Part shown: positions 42,461-54,249 of the stretch, piece after piece
Layout: each line of letters opens with the position of its first letter
Position numbering within the stretch: the first letter of the stretch is position 1
Source of the DNA: Brachypterus glaber
Taxonomy: Eukaryota > Arthropoda > Insecta > Coleoptera > Kateretidae
Length of the DNA stretch: 64,000 nucleotides
Assembly: GCA_958510825.1 (NCBI GenBank)
Contig: OY294048.1
Coordinates: forward strand, 36,731,026 to 36,795,025
Direction of reading: 5' to 3'
The notes under the pieces: generated by a model
Told to the model about the DNA's origin: nothing
The model's database searches: none
The model's input: only the letters and a program-made list of their open reading frames with translations
Position numbers and translations under genes: made by a program

Positions 42461-43030
42461 AACCTTATTTTCAACCTAACCTATTAGAAATTTTTATTAA
42501 CTAGAGCGACAAAGTACGTTAAGTAGTGCCCGTTTCAAGCAAAACCCGTATTTCGCGCACATAAAAACTTTTAATTAATTAATTTAATTAAAGTTTTATA
42601 ACTTTAATATAATTTAATCGTGTCTCAGAACTGAAGCACTACCTGTTACAGAGTGATTCTAAAGGTAGTGCTTCAGTTCTGAGACACTATTAAATTATAT
42701 TAAAGTTATGTGATCTTTCCTTATTAAGGTCTATTAGCCAAGGGTGTTTGCATGTAGTTACTTCAACCAGGGACGTCCGAAATGGGGGGGTCTTATCACT
42801 TTTTTGCCCCACACTATTTCCTGCTTAACTTTTTCGTGGGTTAATGATTAAAATAGTATTAACCAACTATAAACACATAAAGAAGTACTCGTTCTAATAC
42901 CGTAGGATTAACCGTTTTCGAGAAAAATATAATTAAAGGCGAAATTACACGTTTCAAGAAACCAAAAGAAAAAAATTCCCATACATGTAAGGTAGTCGTA
43001 CCAGTCATTGACCAATTACTTAAGGACTAT

Positions 43031-43889
43031 TTATAACTTCAAAATGCTTTAAATGGTTTAAATTAAAGCGAATTTAAACTTTTTTTGTTTTTTATATATA
43101 GCTTTGTTATTAAGGTTTATTATGTATTAAGGTATTAGAATGTTTAAAAAAAAAACATTCAAAATATTTAATTTGCTTATTTAAACGAAAAAACTGCATT
43201 TTGTAACAGTCACTGACCACGATGTGCCTAATAATTGTACCAGTATTTGTACACATTTTTTTAGCTTTACCTTAAGATAAAAATAGTTATAAAATGGGGA
43301 TACAGATTAAAATTTGAATAAAATATCAGGACAAGTAACGAAAATGATGAAACTAAATAAATATCATATATTTCTTTACTACTTTAAAATATATTTTAAA
43401 AAAAATCTTTGTTTTTTTCGTTTATTTCTTATTTTATCTCGTTTATTTTTTATTTTAACTTTTCACGTTTAGTTATAAAAAAACATGATTATTGTAAAGT
43501 GCAATACTTTTCACCAGTATTTAAAACTTTTTTTTGGCTGTCATTTGTCAGAACCATGATTTGAGGTTAGAAATACCCACAAAAAGTACATTCCCGCGCT
43601 TTTATATAATCAAATAAAACTAATCTTCTCAAAAAGTTGATGAGGAATGATTCAGCGACATCTGTCAATCGAAACTGATCATACCGTTGAGTAGTGATTT
43701 GACAGCTTTCGATAAGTTTTGCTATTTCTATTGAACGCATCCATTGTCTTTTTCAAGAAAAAACACATGATCCAGGACTGGTCGCTTTAATAAGTTACTA
43801 TTTGGTAAATATATATTTTAATTAAAATTTTTAAATTATAATTTGAATATTTTTCTCGCTTTAGGACCATTTTTTTTTTTAATAATACA
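43031..43889. other. Unannotated AT-rich interval
   Basis: Nothing supportable. Confidence 0.4.
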
Positions 43890-44090
43890 TGAAATTCCAA
43901 ATACCAACGTTTCGCCCCCTTTTATACGGAGTTCTTCAGGACGGCTTTATTAATTTGAATATAAAATATAAATGTAATAGGTATACAATAAAAAATTAAA
44001 GTAAAATTCTAATACATAAAATAACACAAATGACAGAATTACATATACATTTTATATTCAAATTAATAAAGCCGCCATGAAGAAGAAGAA
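43890..44090. repeat. Short foldback with hammerhead-like core
   Basis: 'cggctttattaatttgaata' (43943) and 'tattcaaattaataaagccg' (44055) pair. Outside the left arm, 43908-43939 carries the CTGAAGA-stem-GAAAC motif. Confidence 0.6.
43908..43939 (-). other. Hammerhead-like core, variant stem
   Basis: Minus strand: CTGAAGA, ACTCC…GGGGGC stem region, GAAACGTTGG. Same boxes as at 1131 and 1876 but with a different stem that still pairs. Confidence 0.35.
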
Positions 44091-44634
44091 AATGAAAGAA
44101 CAGAATTAAAAATAAAAACCATGTGACTCAAATTCATCTGAAAAGTTACCCGACTTTCATAGAAGTACCCGTACTTTAGTTTTTGTTAAAAACACTATAG
44201 TTTTAAAGTCAAGTTCTTTAATATTCAGTGGGACATAAAATGCTGCGTGTTTTTAACAAAAATTAAATTACAATTGCATAGGATAATAACTTCCTATCCA
44301 TTTGGCCGTAAAGCGTATACAGTGGAATGTGAAGCACGACAAATTATTATATAATTATGACAAATAAATAACTTGAAAAACACTTAAGTGTGCACATGAG
44401 ACAAATGGCGTAAAAGAAGAAAGACCAACTTGATATATGAAATGAGTAGGAAATGTTTATTTATTTCCTGTCCTCGATTCATTTTTAATCCTGCAAAGGC
44501 AACAGACGACGAAAATGTCCAAAGGACACTCTAACTCAGCTAAAGTAAAGTAGAGAATCATGTTTTACTTGCTTAAATAGTTATGTAAGTCCAGTCATGT
44601 ATTCAGAATTGTAATGACATTTAAAAATAGTTAT
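44091..44634. other. Unannotated interval
   Basis: No gene or repeat edge could be supported. Confidence 0.4.
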
Positions 44635-44880
44635 TTATGGTACGAGAGAGGAAACTATAGTTCCTATATGATTTTGCCGATGAGAAAATTTACCCACGAG
44701 GCTGAAGGTAGAGTGGGTTAATGTTAGAGAGGGCTATATTAGTTTACTCACTAATGACATACAAAGCTTTATCCAATAAATAGCTTAGAAATTCATATTT
44801 TTTAACAAAAAATTTAATCACATTTACAAGACAATAATTTGGCAAGTGACAATTGACAATTTCACGGTAAAACGGGTGGT
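44635..44880 (-). repeat. Dispersed repeat E, inverted copy
   Basis: Reverse complement of 40360-40545, with an added 'acccacgaggctgaaggtag' hairpin-like block. Confidence 0.6.
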
Positions 44881-44910
44881 TTTGCGCTTTGGCAAGTGCC
44901 TTTCACTGTT

Positions 44911-45108
44911 TCACTTAATTAGAATTGCTTGAAATCCCTCCACGTCTCTCAGCCGAAACATCTCATCAACTTTTATCCTTTTTTCTTCATGATGTAACGT
45001 TAATAAGAGGAGGAGATTCTTCTCTTCTGCTTGATAATTCAGAAACATTAAAAGAACCGACCTTTTAAAGACATCCATACTAATTGAAAGGCATAAACTC
45101 GCAAACAA
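44911..45108 (-). pseudogene. PIF/Harbinger-like N-terminal fragment (tentative)
   Basis: The 65-residue minus-strand frame contains EEKNLLLLLTLHHEEKR and VDEMFRLRDVEGFQAIL. The first block recalls the 'EEEELLLLLLLRRRRR' start, and the second the 'WVH.IFR.R...G.F..L' block, of insect PIF/Harbinger nucleases. The usual tryptophan/WVH is absent here. No downstream catalytic DDE part follows, so this would be a dead fragment. The upstream flank contains self-complementary GTCGCTGACGACTGCGAC. Confidence 0.3.
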
Positions 45109-46564
45109 AAAACAGCTGTTTATAAAATGACCAGCTTACAGAATGGCGACTGGCGAGACTGAGGAAAACAGGTAGGGCGTAACGACCTGGTCGTGGCTAC
45201 CCGGTCGCAGTCGTCAGCGACTGAGACTTTTGGAGGAAACCGAAGCTTTAGACCTTTTAAACGGATAAATACATTAAAATCTGGTGTTAAGATCCGTATA
45301 TTTTATATGGTGTTAAAATTTTATTTTAGTCTATAAGCTCTGATTTTTGGAAGCATGCGTGAATAACCTTGGATGTTCTATTTTTAAATTTCGACCCTCT
45401 TTTAAGTAATATCCTTGACTCTAACTTGTCCTATGTTGCTAGGGCAAAGATTCAAATGTTCTCGCGAGAACCCCACCAAAAATCACATAAGCGTGTGTGA
45501 CCTAAATATGCCTCATTTTAATTTATGGGTTTATCAAAAGAATAAAAAGAGCTCCAAATTTTAGAGGTGATTAGTCTTGAATAGTTTTTTGTCTTGTTAA
45601 TTAAAAAGTATCCAGTAGTGTCAAAAGTGAAAATGTAGTTTCTGTGAGAAATATTTTTTGAGAATTATTCTTGAATTAAAAATAGTTTTTAAACTTAGAA
45701 AAATTTTGAGACTTGTAATATCAGACATAAAAATAATTTTGGACACTTATAAATATTGTTAGTATGAACACTGATAGAAATTTTGACGAATAATAATTAA
45801 CTTTTTTTGTATTTTGTAAAATTATTTAAATGACTTATACGAACCAGTTCTAATATTTACACTAAGAAAAATGTGGACAATACATTGGGATTTGAAAATG
45901 ATTGCAAACAGTTGGGATTTTCAAACATAAAATGTTTTAATTTAGAACTATTTAATGGAAAACTATTACATAATGGAAATTAGAATTTAAGGGCTTTGTA
46001 TAGAAGTAGGACTTAGAAGTAAGAATTGATCTTTCATGTTCTTGAAGAATTTATTCACATTTGTTTAATATATTATTCTTAAGTTAAGAAGAAAATGTTT
46101 TACTCTGTTTCCAAAGCGCCGTCTCTCTAGAATACCCGCTCCCGAATAAAGTGATAAGTGGTTAAGTATATTCTCCGCTCGGGTATACTTTAAATACGAT
46201 AGAAGATTGTATGGCTAACCTAACTGAGTAAGTTATAATAAAAGTTATAATTAACCGCTCGGCTATAACCGAATTATATACTACTTCACAACATTAGTGA
46301 TCGAATTTTCGACATCACAACACTGGAAAATTTTTTAGTTCCTTTTCTCCGAGGTCGCTGAAAGTAAACGTGCAAACAGTAGCAGAATGTTGAACAATAG
46401 ACTCTTGTATTTATTTGAGGAAATAAATATATGGATAAGCCCTTGAGCTTTCATACTCCTTTATGGATACTTAAAATTGTTTATGGTTCTTCTTTTATTA
46501 AAAAGTTCAAGTATCGTTGGATTAAAGTATTTAGTTTACATGGAGAATTCTTTTTAAAGATAAC
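45109..46564. other. Intergenic; CGAGTG-like stems near 46095-46290
   Basis: 'cccgctcccgaataaag' with 'ccgctcgggtatac', and 'ccgctcggctataaccg', form short GC-rich stems. Otherwise AT-rich without a recognisable gene. Confidence 0.4.
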
Positions 46565-47030
46565 ATATTTTACCTGCACTCAGAAAATGTCATTCTAATA
46601 CTAAATTTTATTTGTAAATACATATTTGTTATTTATATCGCCACCATTGGTATTTAATACTTTACTTGTGATATTAAATACTGAAATGTGTGTATTTTAT
46701 ACAAAATTTTGTCATACTAACATAGAGACCGTGCTGGTACATTTGGATCTCCACGCAACATATGTTTATTAATACTAGCATGCTATAGTAAAAATTACTG
46801 TAAACACTTATAGTATGGTATACTTTGAATTGTTGTTAAGTTGTATTACTGATTTAGTTTAAAGTATGTTACAGTATTCAGAAAAATTAACTGTCGGTTA
46901 ATAATACCAAAATTTTGATTAGTAATGATATAGAGATTACAACCACAAACAATTAATTAATTAATTAATTAACTTACTGATAAAATAATCTATCCTTTTT
47001 TTACTTTTCTCTATATTATTATAAAAAAAG
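46565..47030 (-). repeat. Dispersed repeat D, inverted copy
   Basis: Reverse complement of about 13600-14060: for example 'cactcagaaaatgtcatt', 'atttgtaaatacatatttgt', 'catagagaccgtgctggtac'. Contains an (AATT)n run at 46946-46970. Confidence 0.7.
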
Positions 47031-47948
47031 AGAAATGGTACATTTTTTTAATTGTATTTATTTTTTGTACCTAGTACCTAATACTTAACATCAAATTTTA
47101 ATTTAAAATATCTTCATTTGTGTTGTTTTAAGTAAAGTTCTCTTCAAAGTTTTACATATTTACATGTCAACAGAAACAGGAAAATGTATATTATGTTGCC
47201 CTGTTTTCGATATCTTAATAAAGTTCACATGAAAACTATTTGGGTTTCATAGTGGCTTCTTTATGAAACGCAATTGGGTAAATGAGAGTATGGAAATTTT
47301 TTACATGCCTCTATACAACTGTTTATTAAGGTTGAATATTAGGATTGTGTAGGTACTTCTATTTGGATTTTCTCGCAATGTAACTTAAAGTAACCCAATA
47401 GCTTTGGACTTTGAACGTGTCTCAAATAAAACTAAACAAATAGAAAACAAACTTCTTTAAAATACTTGGGGAATACGCTTTTAACAATACTTTCACAATG
47501 CACATGTACATTATTTTATTAGGAAACGTAAAATTTTATTCAAACAAAAAAGCTATTGTCACATTAACCATTTAATGTTTAATACAACAATACCATCAGT
47601 TTCTATATACACAATTTTACTTTCATTACTGTAACAATAAAATATTCAATTATAAGTATAGGTCGAAACCAAGGTATTGAATTCAGCGTACGCGCGTAAA
47701 ACCTCCGCTCCGTGCAGAGCACCAGTTAACAGGACGCTGCAAATACGTATTTGCACGACTAGCATGGGCGTCTAGCATGCCTTCCCCCCAGCGAGATATA
47801 TTAGCATAGAAATACCTTCAAAATTGAATTATATTTTTGGTGAATGCGCATTTTTTTCCTTGTGGGTGCCCCTCTCCCCTAAAATGAAATAAATTCGCCG
47901 CTGACCTATAGTTATAAGGTTCAGGTATACAATAAACCTAATTTATTG
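47031..47948. other. Unannotated interval
   Basis: A CpG-bearing patch near 47680-47790 ('cagcgtacgcgcg', 'tgcaaatacgtatttgca') stands out. No gene is supported. Confidence 0.35.
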
Positions 47949-48522
47949 TTAGATTGAACAAAATAAAATTGGTATTATTACAACGACAATATCCAACGCC
48001 TGACAAAAGGGGTCATTGGGCAACCGCCGAGCGCAGCCCAGTGTATTTTCGACCCAAACGTTAAGGACCTCAGTTCTTTCCATGTTACCCAGAATTGGTT
48101 CTGGGCCCAGGAAGTACTTTCCGAATAGACATAAGAATAAATAAGACTGCGCATTGACCTTCTGCGCATCCAAATTCTTGGTTTCACGCTGGTGTCTTTT
48201 TTCTTCACCATGGAGTATGTTTTCTTACTCACACTCATAATGCTGTCCCTGTCACATCATAGAATATCCACCATTTTGTACGTAATTTTTAAATCGTAAA
48301 ACCGTTAAAATTAGTAACTTTTAGTAACTTTTTGTTATGGTTGGTAATATATGCAATCACAATCTGGAAAATTAAATTTCGTGCAATAAATTAGGTTCAA
48401 AATGGAGGTCACCCATATTAGTCACTCTACGTCATTGGTTTTCCGGCTTAAGTTTGGCGAGTTTATCCGCTCTTTTTGCTCTTGCTAACTCATCCAGCTC
48501 GCCAGCGCACTCCAGCTTAATT
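47949..48522 (-). pseudogene. Possible decayed coding region, unidentified
   Basis: On the minus strand, two overlapping frames (48238-47978 and 48173-47949) and a 30-codon piece ending at TGA 48432 (…GELDELARAKRADKLAKLKPENQ) have higher GC and more protein-like composition than the surroundings. The first frame has Lys/Arg-rich KPRIWMRRRSMR, which could be the start of a transposase. I cannot name a family. Chance is possible. Confidence 0.2.
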
Positions 48523-48534
48523 TTTCATTTTTCT

Positions 48535-49060
48535 ATTTTGCGACTCTTATAAGCTCATAATCACACGCATTTTGCGTATTCTTATATGCCGATAAGAGGT
48601 CTCAACTTTTTTTTCTGTTGGGTTGGCAACAGACAAAAGTCTATCTCTTGACGTTTGCCGTGCAATTGTGAACGTCGGTTTAAAGTTTAATTTTCTACAA
48701 AATTTTGTGTTTAGGTTATGTTTTACCGTGTTAAAATTGTGGCTTGGTTACAGTGGAAAAGAGAAGAAATGACTATAAAATATATCAAAATAATATTCGT
48801 TCTTAGAATTTTAAACATCGCGAAAACTGTAATGCCAATTCGAAACAAAAATCCCTAAATCAGTCATCAATTTAAATGTAAGTTTTTTTAAATTTTAGAG
48901 CGAAATAGAAAAAATTGTATAAAGCACTCGTTTCATAACACGTTTTTAGCGCACTAGTACTTTAGAAAACTCACCGCAAGCGGCTCGTTTTCTAAACTTG
49001 TACTCGTGCGCTAAAAACGTACGTTATGAAACTAGTACTTTAATATACTATAAAAGCTGC
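48535..49060 (+). repeat. Repeat F, copy 1 (inverted partner at 54250-54790)
   Basis: A ~525-bp block whose reverse complement lies 5.2 kb downstream with roughly 90% identity. It includes 'gtgttaaaattgtggcttgg', 'aattcgaaacaaaaatccct' and a ~120-bp hairpin (48925-49045) of the CGAGTG class (TTTTTAGCGCACTAGTACTT against AAGT…CGTGCGCTAAAAA). Confidence 0.75.
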
Positions 49061-49489
49061 TTGCCTATTAGAGCAAAAGTATACAAAAGTATATATTTGT
49101 CTAGTTGCTTGAACGTACTGCAACATTGTCTTAATTGCGGTGATGTGTTTGTTGAACAGCCCCCTATTGATTTTATCATAAAATATTCTTCATACTAAAC
49201 ATTTTAAAAATATTCTTATAAAAAGTGCTTTATTAACGTTTAATACAATAAAAATGTAAATTATTTTAAACACGCAACTTTTTACACTGCCATGCTTTCC
49301 ATTTACAGGTTAAATTCATCTATACCGGGGGCCTTATTCTTAAAATCATAAGAAAACTCATAAGCAAAATCATAAAAAAATCATAAGAAATAATTATTAT
49401 TCTCTTCAATTACGTAAATTCTTCTTGCGTAAAATAAGAGAAAATTACGTAAACCCGACGTAATATTCTCATGAGAGTAAATTCGCCGA
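49061..49489. other. Unannotated interval
   Basis: 'aaaatcataagaaaactcat' type short repeats occur at 49346-49395. No gene. Confidence 0.4.
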
Positions 49490-49800
49490 TTTCAAGAATT
49501 ATATGTTTTTTTATGTAGTTATTCTAGCCAGGAGCATGCGAACCGGGGGGGGGTTATCAATTTTTTCTTATGATTTTACCTTTTTGTAGTTTTTTCTTTG
49601 AATATCAATCTACAGGTAAAATACATTAAAAGGTACTCGTGGTGTAATACTGTAGGATTAACCGTTTTTGAGAAAAGTGCATCTAAAGTTAAATTTTTAC
49701 GTTTCGAGGACCAAAAGTTAAACCCTGACATGTTGAAAACGAAAACTTCAATGATGAAGGCGATTCTACACGAAAAAACAAGTTTTTCTACGACTTTCTT
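49490..49800 (+). repeat. Family A/B module fragment
   Basis: 'ttctagccaggagcatgcg' then G7, 'gtaaaatacattaaaaggt', 'gtaatactgtaggattaacc', 'acgtttcgaggaccaaaag', and 'gatgaaggcgattctacac'. Block order as in the 40.7-43.0 kb foldback. Confidence 0.6.
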
Positions 49801-50224
49801 AGAATGTTAGTCAAATCGCACAAAAAACTCTTACGGTATATAGCGGATGACGGTATATGACACATACTGTAAGGTTTTATTTAGCTAAATGAACGAAATA
49901 CACAATTTACTAAGTAAAAATATTAAACTTTAGGTGAAAATTAAATTATTAGATTGGAGTTTTTATTAAAACTTTTCGTTATTATATAATTTATACAAAA
50001 ATATGAATTAATAAAACTTTAGTCGTAGAAAAAGTATAGTCTGCAACACGTGTAGAATCGCTATTCCTCACTCGTGGACCATCCCCCTAGCCGCTGTCGC
50101 GCCTCGGATGTCAAAACATCCACTCGTTCGGAATATGCATCGTTCTGCACTTGTTACAGAATATAATTACTATTCTATGCATATGTATAGGTTAAAAAAT
50201 CGATTTTACAGCTACTACGGCCCT
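49801..50224. other. Intergenic; GC-rich stem near 50060-50145
   Basis: 'cactcgtggac…', 'ggatgtcaaaacatcc' and 'cactcgttcgg' form a CGAGTG-class structure. No gene. Confidence 0.4.
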
Positions 50225-50450
50225 TTAACACGTTCAAGCGGCCCATGTATGAGCCACGATAATTTTTTGCTGTAATAAATGGCCGTTTAAAAAGTAACGA
50301 TCTAAGAGGGCGGTTTAAACGTGCTCTGTAGGAAGGTGCGGCTCATATTAGGGACGCGTGGTCTGTGCATAGCATGCCGTTAGTTGTTTGTACTTATGCT
50401 TGGTCTGTGGGGTCGAAATTCAAATATACCCCTGGTAGCGAACGTGTTAA
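50225..50450. mobile_element. piggyBac-like MITE, 218 bp
   Basis: TTAA at 50225-50228 and 50447-50450 flanks inverted CACGTTC…GAACGTG ends. Subterminal GCGGCCCATGTATGAGCC and GTGCGGCTCATATTAGGG blocks follow. TTAA duplication is the piggyBac hallmark. The TIR match is short, so the call is moderate. Confidence 0.5.
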
Positions 50451-50799
50451 AAATAGTGCAGGATAGATTTTTAAAAGTACAAAAAAAAATCCCGGAAAAC
50501 ACATAAAAGGGTATCGTTTCAGTAGTGTAACATTATTTCTTTTAATTAAAATTATTCTCTCATAAAGAAACACCGTGACTTTAGAAGAGTATCAGATTTT
50601 ATTTGCGGAAATAGTTGGACTTTTACAATTAAAAAAAAAAGAATTTGTAAAAGCAGGGGTCGGTTACTCATATATCTGCAAATATATTAATTTAAAATAA
50701 AAACTTTTCGGAAAAAAAAATGAACCGACTTCTGTCTCTAAAAAGTAAAAAAATTAAAAATAAGCCGCACGGTAAAAATAAATTACATTAAATTACATA

Positions 50800-50990
50800 G
50801 TCCGTAAATGGTAATATGTTGCCATAGACCGGAATGATAAAAATCACATAGTCCGTAATGGTAATGTTTTGCATAGACCGGAACAGTAAAAATTACATAC
50901 TCCATAATGGTAATATTTTGCATACACCGGAACGGTAAAAATTACATAGTCCAGAATGGTAATATTTTGCATAGACTTTTTATTATAAAA
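50800..50990 (+). repeat. Tandem ~55-bp units
   Basis: Four units share CATAGTCCGTAATGGTAAT, TTTTGCATAGACCGGAA and GGTAAAAATTA. Confidence 0.85.
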
Positions 50991-51529
50991 ACAAACGTAA
51001 AAAACGATCAGCTTGAACGATTTTTTTTATATTTGCCTACAATACTAATGCTGTGTTTAATAATTTTTAAAAAAATTAACATACAGTCATATTAAAAGTG
51101 CTTTAAAAACAACTTAATCACTACGATATTTCAAGAACGCTTAGAGACTTGAAAAAAAAATATTTACAACTTAGAAAATGTTTGTTCCAAATTACAAGTC
51201 TCTATGTCAAAGCTTTTTTGAAATATTGTAGCGTAAAGTTCATTTGGTTTAATAAACCAAACGATTTTCACCCTTTCTTTCTTTAAGGATCTATTTGTTG
51301 ATAAAGATCGTAATTTATAATGAATGTAAATTTTAGGCCACAAATAAAGCATTTAAATATCGTACATAAATAATATTTACCTTTTTTTTACACTTTTAAC
51401 ACTTTAACCTAGCAGCATGCGTCGCAATAACAATATTAAACGGTCCGTCTGTCCAAAGAGCACGCGCGTCTTAAAATAACATAGCCCGACGTTGTAAAAT
51501 CATGTAAAAATATGTAAATCAATAAATAT

Positions 51530-51635
51530 ATTTTTTTACATTATTTTACATTCTTTTACATTCTTTTGCATTCTTTTACATTCTTTTACATTCTTTTACA
51601 ATCTTTTACATTCTTTTACATTATTTACATAAATT
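51530..51635 (+). repeat. Decamer minisatellite TTCTTTTACA
   Basis: About nine near-identical copies with single-base changes (TTTTGCA, ACAATC). It is followed by a small perfect stem, 'atagtaaatttactat'. Confidence 0.9.
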
Positions 51636-51790
51636 CATGAATTATGCATAGTCCAGAATAGTAAATTTACTATTCCGTACTATGTAAATTCATGTATTTT
51701 TACATTATTTTACATGCAGTTTTTACAGTGCGGTGTTAATTTCACCACTCCCTAAATTAAATACTAACAATTATTTTTGTCGTTAAATTG

Positions 51791-52730
51791 ATTTCTGTGT
51801 GTATGCTTAAAATAATAATAATTATTTCATTTTTAATATTATTCCTAAAATATAAATAGAAAATTTTCATTTTAGGCTTACGTCGGAAATTTTGTTATTT
51901 TTTGGCCAACAAAAATTCTTCTAGTTCGGGCTATAGCGACTTCAATACTATATACTATATCCCGTTTTTTATGTCGATCCAAACGGCCGTTTTTTATGTA
52001 TTTTTCAAAAAAAAATTATTCGCAGAAAATGGCACTTTAAAAATCTGAAAAAATTGTTTTTGTATTTTTTATATATAAATAAACATACCTACGAAATTTC
52101 ACAATGCTATCTTTCTTCTTTCTATATAAAAAAAATTAAAAAAACATATTTTTAATATTTGAAGGTAGAAAGTTAGTTCCAAAATTACCTTTGTTATTTG
52201 TCCGACAATCCTTTGAATTTTATTTTAAAATATAAGACATTTTCAATATCCTAGCTTAAAATTTTTTTTATGTTTGTTCCCGCATAACTTTGGAACGGAT
52301 GAACGGAATTTGATGAAACCTTTTGCAACTTAAAGAGGACATTCGTGAGGTGGTCCCGTTTTAATTTGATGCTCGGATAATGCCGGATAATTAAGATAAA
52401 TCTAGTCGTTTTAACTCAATTTCACTTAAAACCGGCTTAATTTGGTTCTAATACCAACCAATATTTTAGAAAAAGATCGGATAACTCGGATAAGCCGGAT
52501 AACTTGATTAAGGGGTCATTAAAATATTACGGCATCTTTTAAATGCCGCTAAACTTGATTCTGTGTACCTGTATATTAAAATACCAAGAAAAAAATGTAA
52601 AATTTGTGATTATACCATAAGGCGTTATTTAATTATTACGTCAACAGCTTGCCGAAATGGAAGGACAACTATAATTTAGCTTAGATGATGTTACAAATCT
52701 ACAAGTTCTGTGTCTCTAAAAAGTAAAAAA
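51791..52730. other. Unannotated AT-rich interval
   Basis: 'ggataatgccggataatta' and 'ggataactcggataagccgg' phrases near 52375-52500 are loosely repetitive. No gene. Confidence 0.4.
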
Positions 52731-52947
52731 TAAAAACTTTTCGCAAAAAAAAAATGAACCGACTTCTGTCTCTAAAAAGCAAAAAATAAAAAATAGGTCG
52801 GTGCCAATTTAACAGCAAACAATTTAACAACAAAAATAATTGTTGGTATTTAATTTAGGGAGTGTTGAAATTGGCACCGGCTTATTTTTTATTTTTTGCT
52901 TTTTAGAGACAGAAGTAGGTTAATTTTTTTTGCGAAAAGTTTTTTTA
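52731..52947. repeat. Hairpin element (family G), intact copy
   Basis: 217 bp with ~95-bp arms: TAAAAACTTTTCGCAAAAAA and TTTTTTGCGAAAAGTTTTTT, then GACTTCTGTCTCTAAAAAGC and its complement, then GGTGCCAATTT/AAATTGGCACC. Serves as the empty-site reference for 50768-51730. Confidence 0.8.
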
Positions 52948-53473
52948 CCTTAAAAGGTTGTACACAGATGAATGCGAGAAATTTAGTTTTTGCCTCCATA
53001 TAACCGACCCCTATTGTAAAAGTAACAGAATACTGACCGCTAAAAAGCGTTAAGCAAAAGTTTTACCTTGTTTCCTAGCGCCAATACGAATTACAACACA
53101 AAAAAAAAATAAAAGAATCTTTGCTGCTTCTGTAAAACTTTATACACTACAAACAACTTTAGTTATATTTTCTTTGTTTTATAACCAGAGTTGATACTTT
53201 CATTACAATAGGGGGTGGGACAACAGGAATTTTAAATTATTTCTAATTTTTGGTGAGTTTCTTTAATACATACCTATGCCAAATAAGATTATATATACAG
53301 ATATATAATCTTATTCGGCATATTCTGATATTTATAGGCAACACTAACACACATGTGAGATTTCTAAAAATAAAAAAATATTTAGATTAGATCCAGTAAC
53401 GGAGATTTGTACGGGGAGTTATTGAAATTTTTTAATAACAACTGGAATAATTAGGGTGGCCCACCTTCCCCTA
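52948..53473. other. Unannotated interval
   Basis: A short palindrome, 'aataagattatatatacaga' with its complement, lies at 53282-53315. No gene. Confidence 0.4.
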
Positions 53474-54088
53474 TATACAGGGTTATTCAGAAATAAGTTC
53501 GAGAAATTTAAGAGGTGATTCTACGTTAAAAAATACGAAAAAAAGATCCTATAAAGGTTGGTCCGGAAATGAGTCCTAAGGGAGCTACGGCTCTTTAAAA
53601 TTGTAATAAAAATAATTTTTAATTAATAACTTGTACCCTTTAAGCTAGAGCGACGATCTTTTGCATGTATACCAGTATTAATAAGGGCAATAAGTATATG
53701 TTAATTTACTTTTTTGAATTTATCCAGATTTATCATATAGTGTAACACTATAGGAGCAACCGTTTAAAAAAAATGCAATTAAGAGGAAGTAACATTTTGT
53801 GCCACTAAAAATGTTACTTTTTAAAAGGCTATAACTCCTTTAATATTAAATTTAGGTGTTTTGGTGAAGAATAATTTTTAGCTTAGTTTTAAGTGAAGAA
53901 TCGTCCTGAATTAAAATTTTATTGGTGCTTTTTTCGTTCCCCATTTAATATGTCCGTCTTCGAAGGGCCGCAGCTCCCTTAGAGCTTATTTCCGGACCAA
54001 CCTTTATAGGAACATTTTTTTCATATTTTTTAACGTAGAATTACCTCTTAAATTTCTCGTTTGGACTTTTTCTGAATAACCCTGTATA
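53474..54088. mobile_element. Foldback MITE, family A, full copy
   Basis: TATACAGGGTTATTCAGAAA and TTTCTGAATAACCCTGTATA-type tips, AAGAGGTGATTCTACG arms, GGTTGGTCCGGAAATGAG and its complement. 615 bp; TA could be the target duplication. Non-coding. Confidence 0.8.
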
Positions 54089-54249
54089 GTATATTATACT
54101 ATGCTATAACATTACTTGTCAATAAAAGTACAACAATCCAACAATTTCATTACGTATTTACCTTCCAAACAAAGTGACAAACAGAATAGCCAACCAGCAC
54201 CTACACACAAACCAGGAAATTTGCAGGTCCATTTCGATGGGACTGTGAT
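54089..54249. other. Short spacer
   Basis: No feature seen. Confidence 0.4.

Larger units (their letters stand above)
40680..43030. mobile_element. Large foldback, ~310-bp arms, loaded with insertions
   Basis: The arms at about 41055-41370 and 42715-43025 are inverted (TTGGTCAATGACTGGTACGA, CGGTTAATCCTACGGTATTA, TTTCGGACGTCCCTGGTTGA and their complements). An inner pair at about 41555-41605 and 42590-42640 (AGTTCTGAGACACGATTAAA) is also inverted. Family A phrases occupy 40680-41000 and 41450-41550. The interior contains a small hairpin, a direct duplication and a LINE tail. Confidence 0.65.
50768..51730. mobile_element. 963-bp tandem-repeat element with CACNGTAAAAA ends and CG duplication
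   Basis: Left end CACGGTAAAAA, right end TTTTTACAGTG. Both are followed inward by TTACAT and ACATAGTNCGG phrases in inverted order. CG lies on each side (50766-50767, 51731-51732). The uninterrupted paralogue at 52793-52810 reads ataggtCGgtgccaattt, which matches the flanks joined with one CG. The interior holds two tandem arrays and no coding frame. Confidence 0.7.
50680..51790. repeat. Hairpin element (family G) split by a nested insertion
   Basis: 'aaaacttttcgg', 'aatgaaccgacttctgtctc', 'taaaaataagccg' on the left, and 'cggtgttaatttc', 'cactccctaaattaaatact' on the right of the insertion, match the uninterrupted copy at 52731-52947. Confidence 0.7.
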
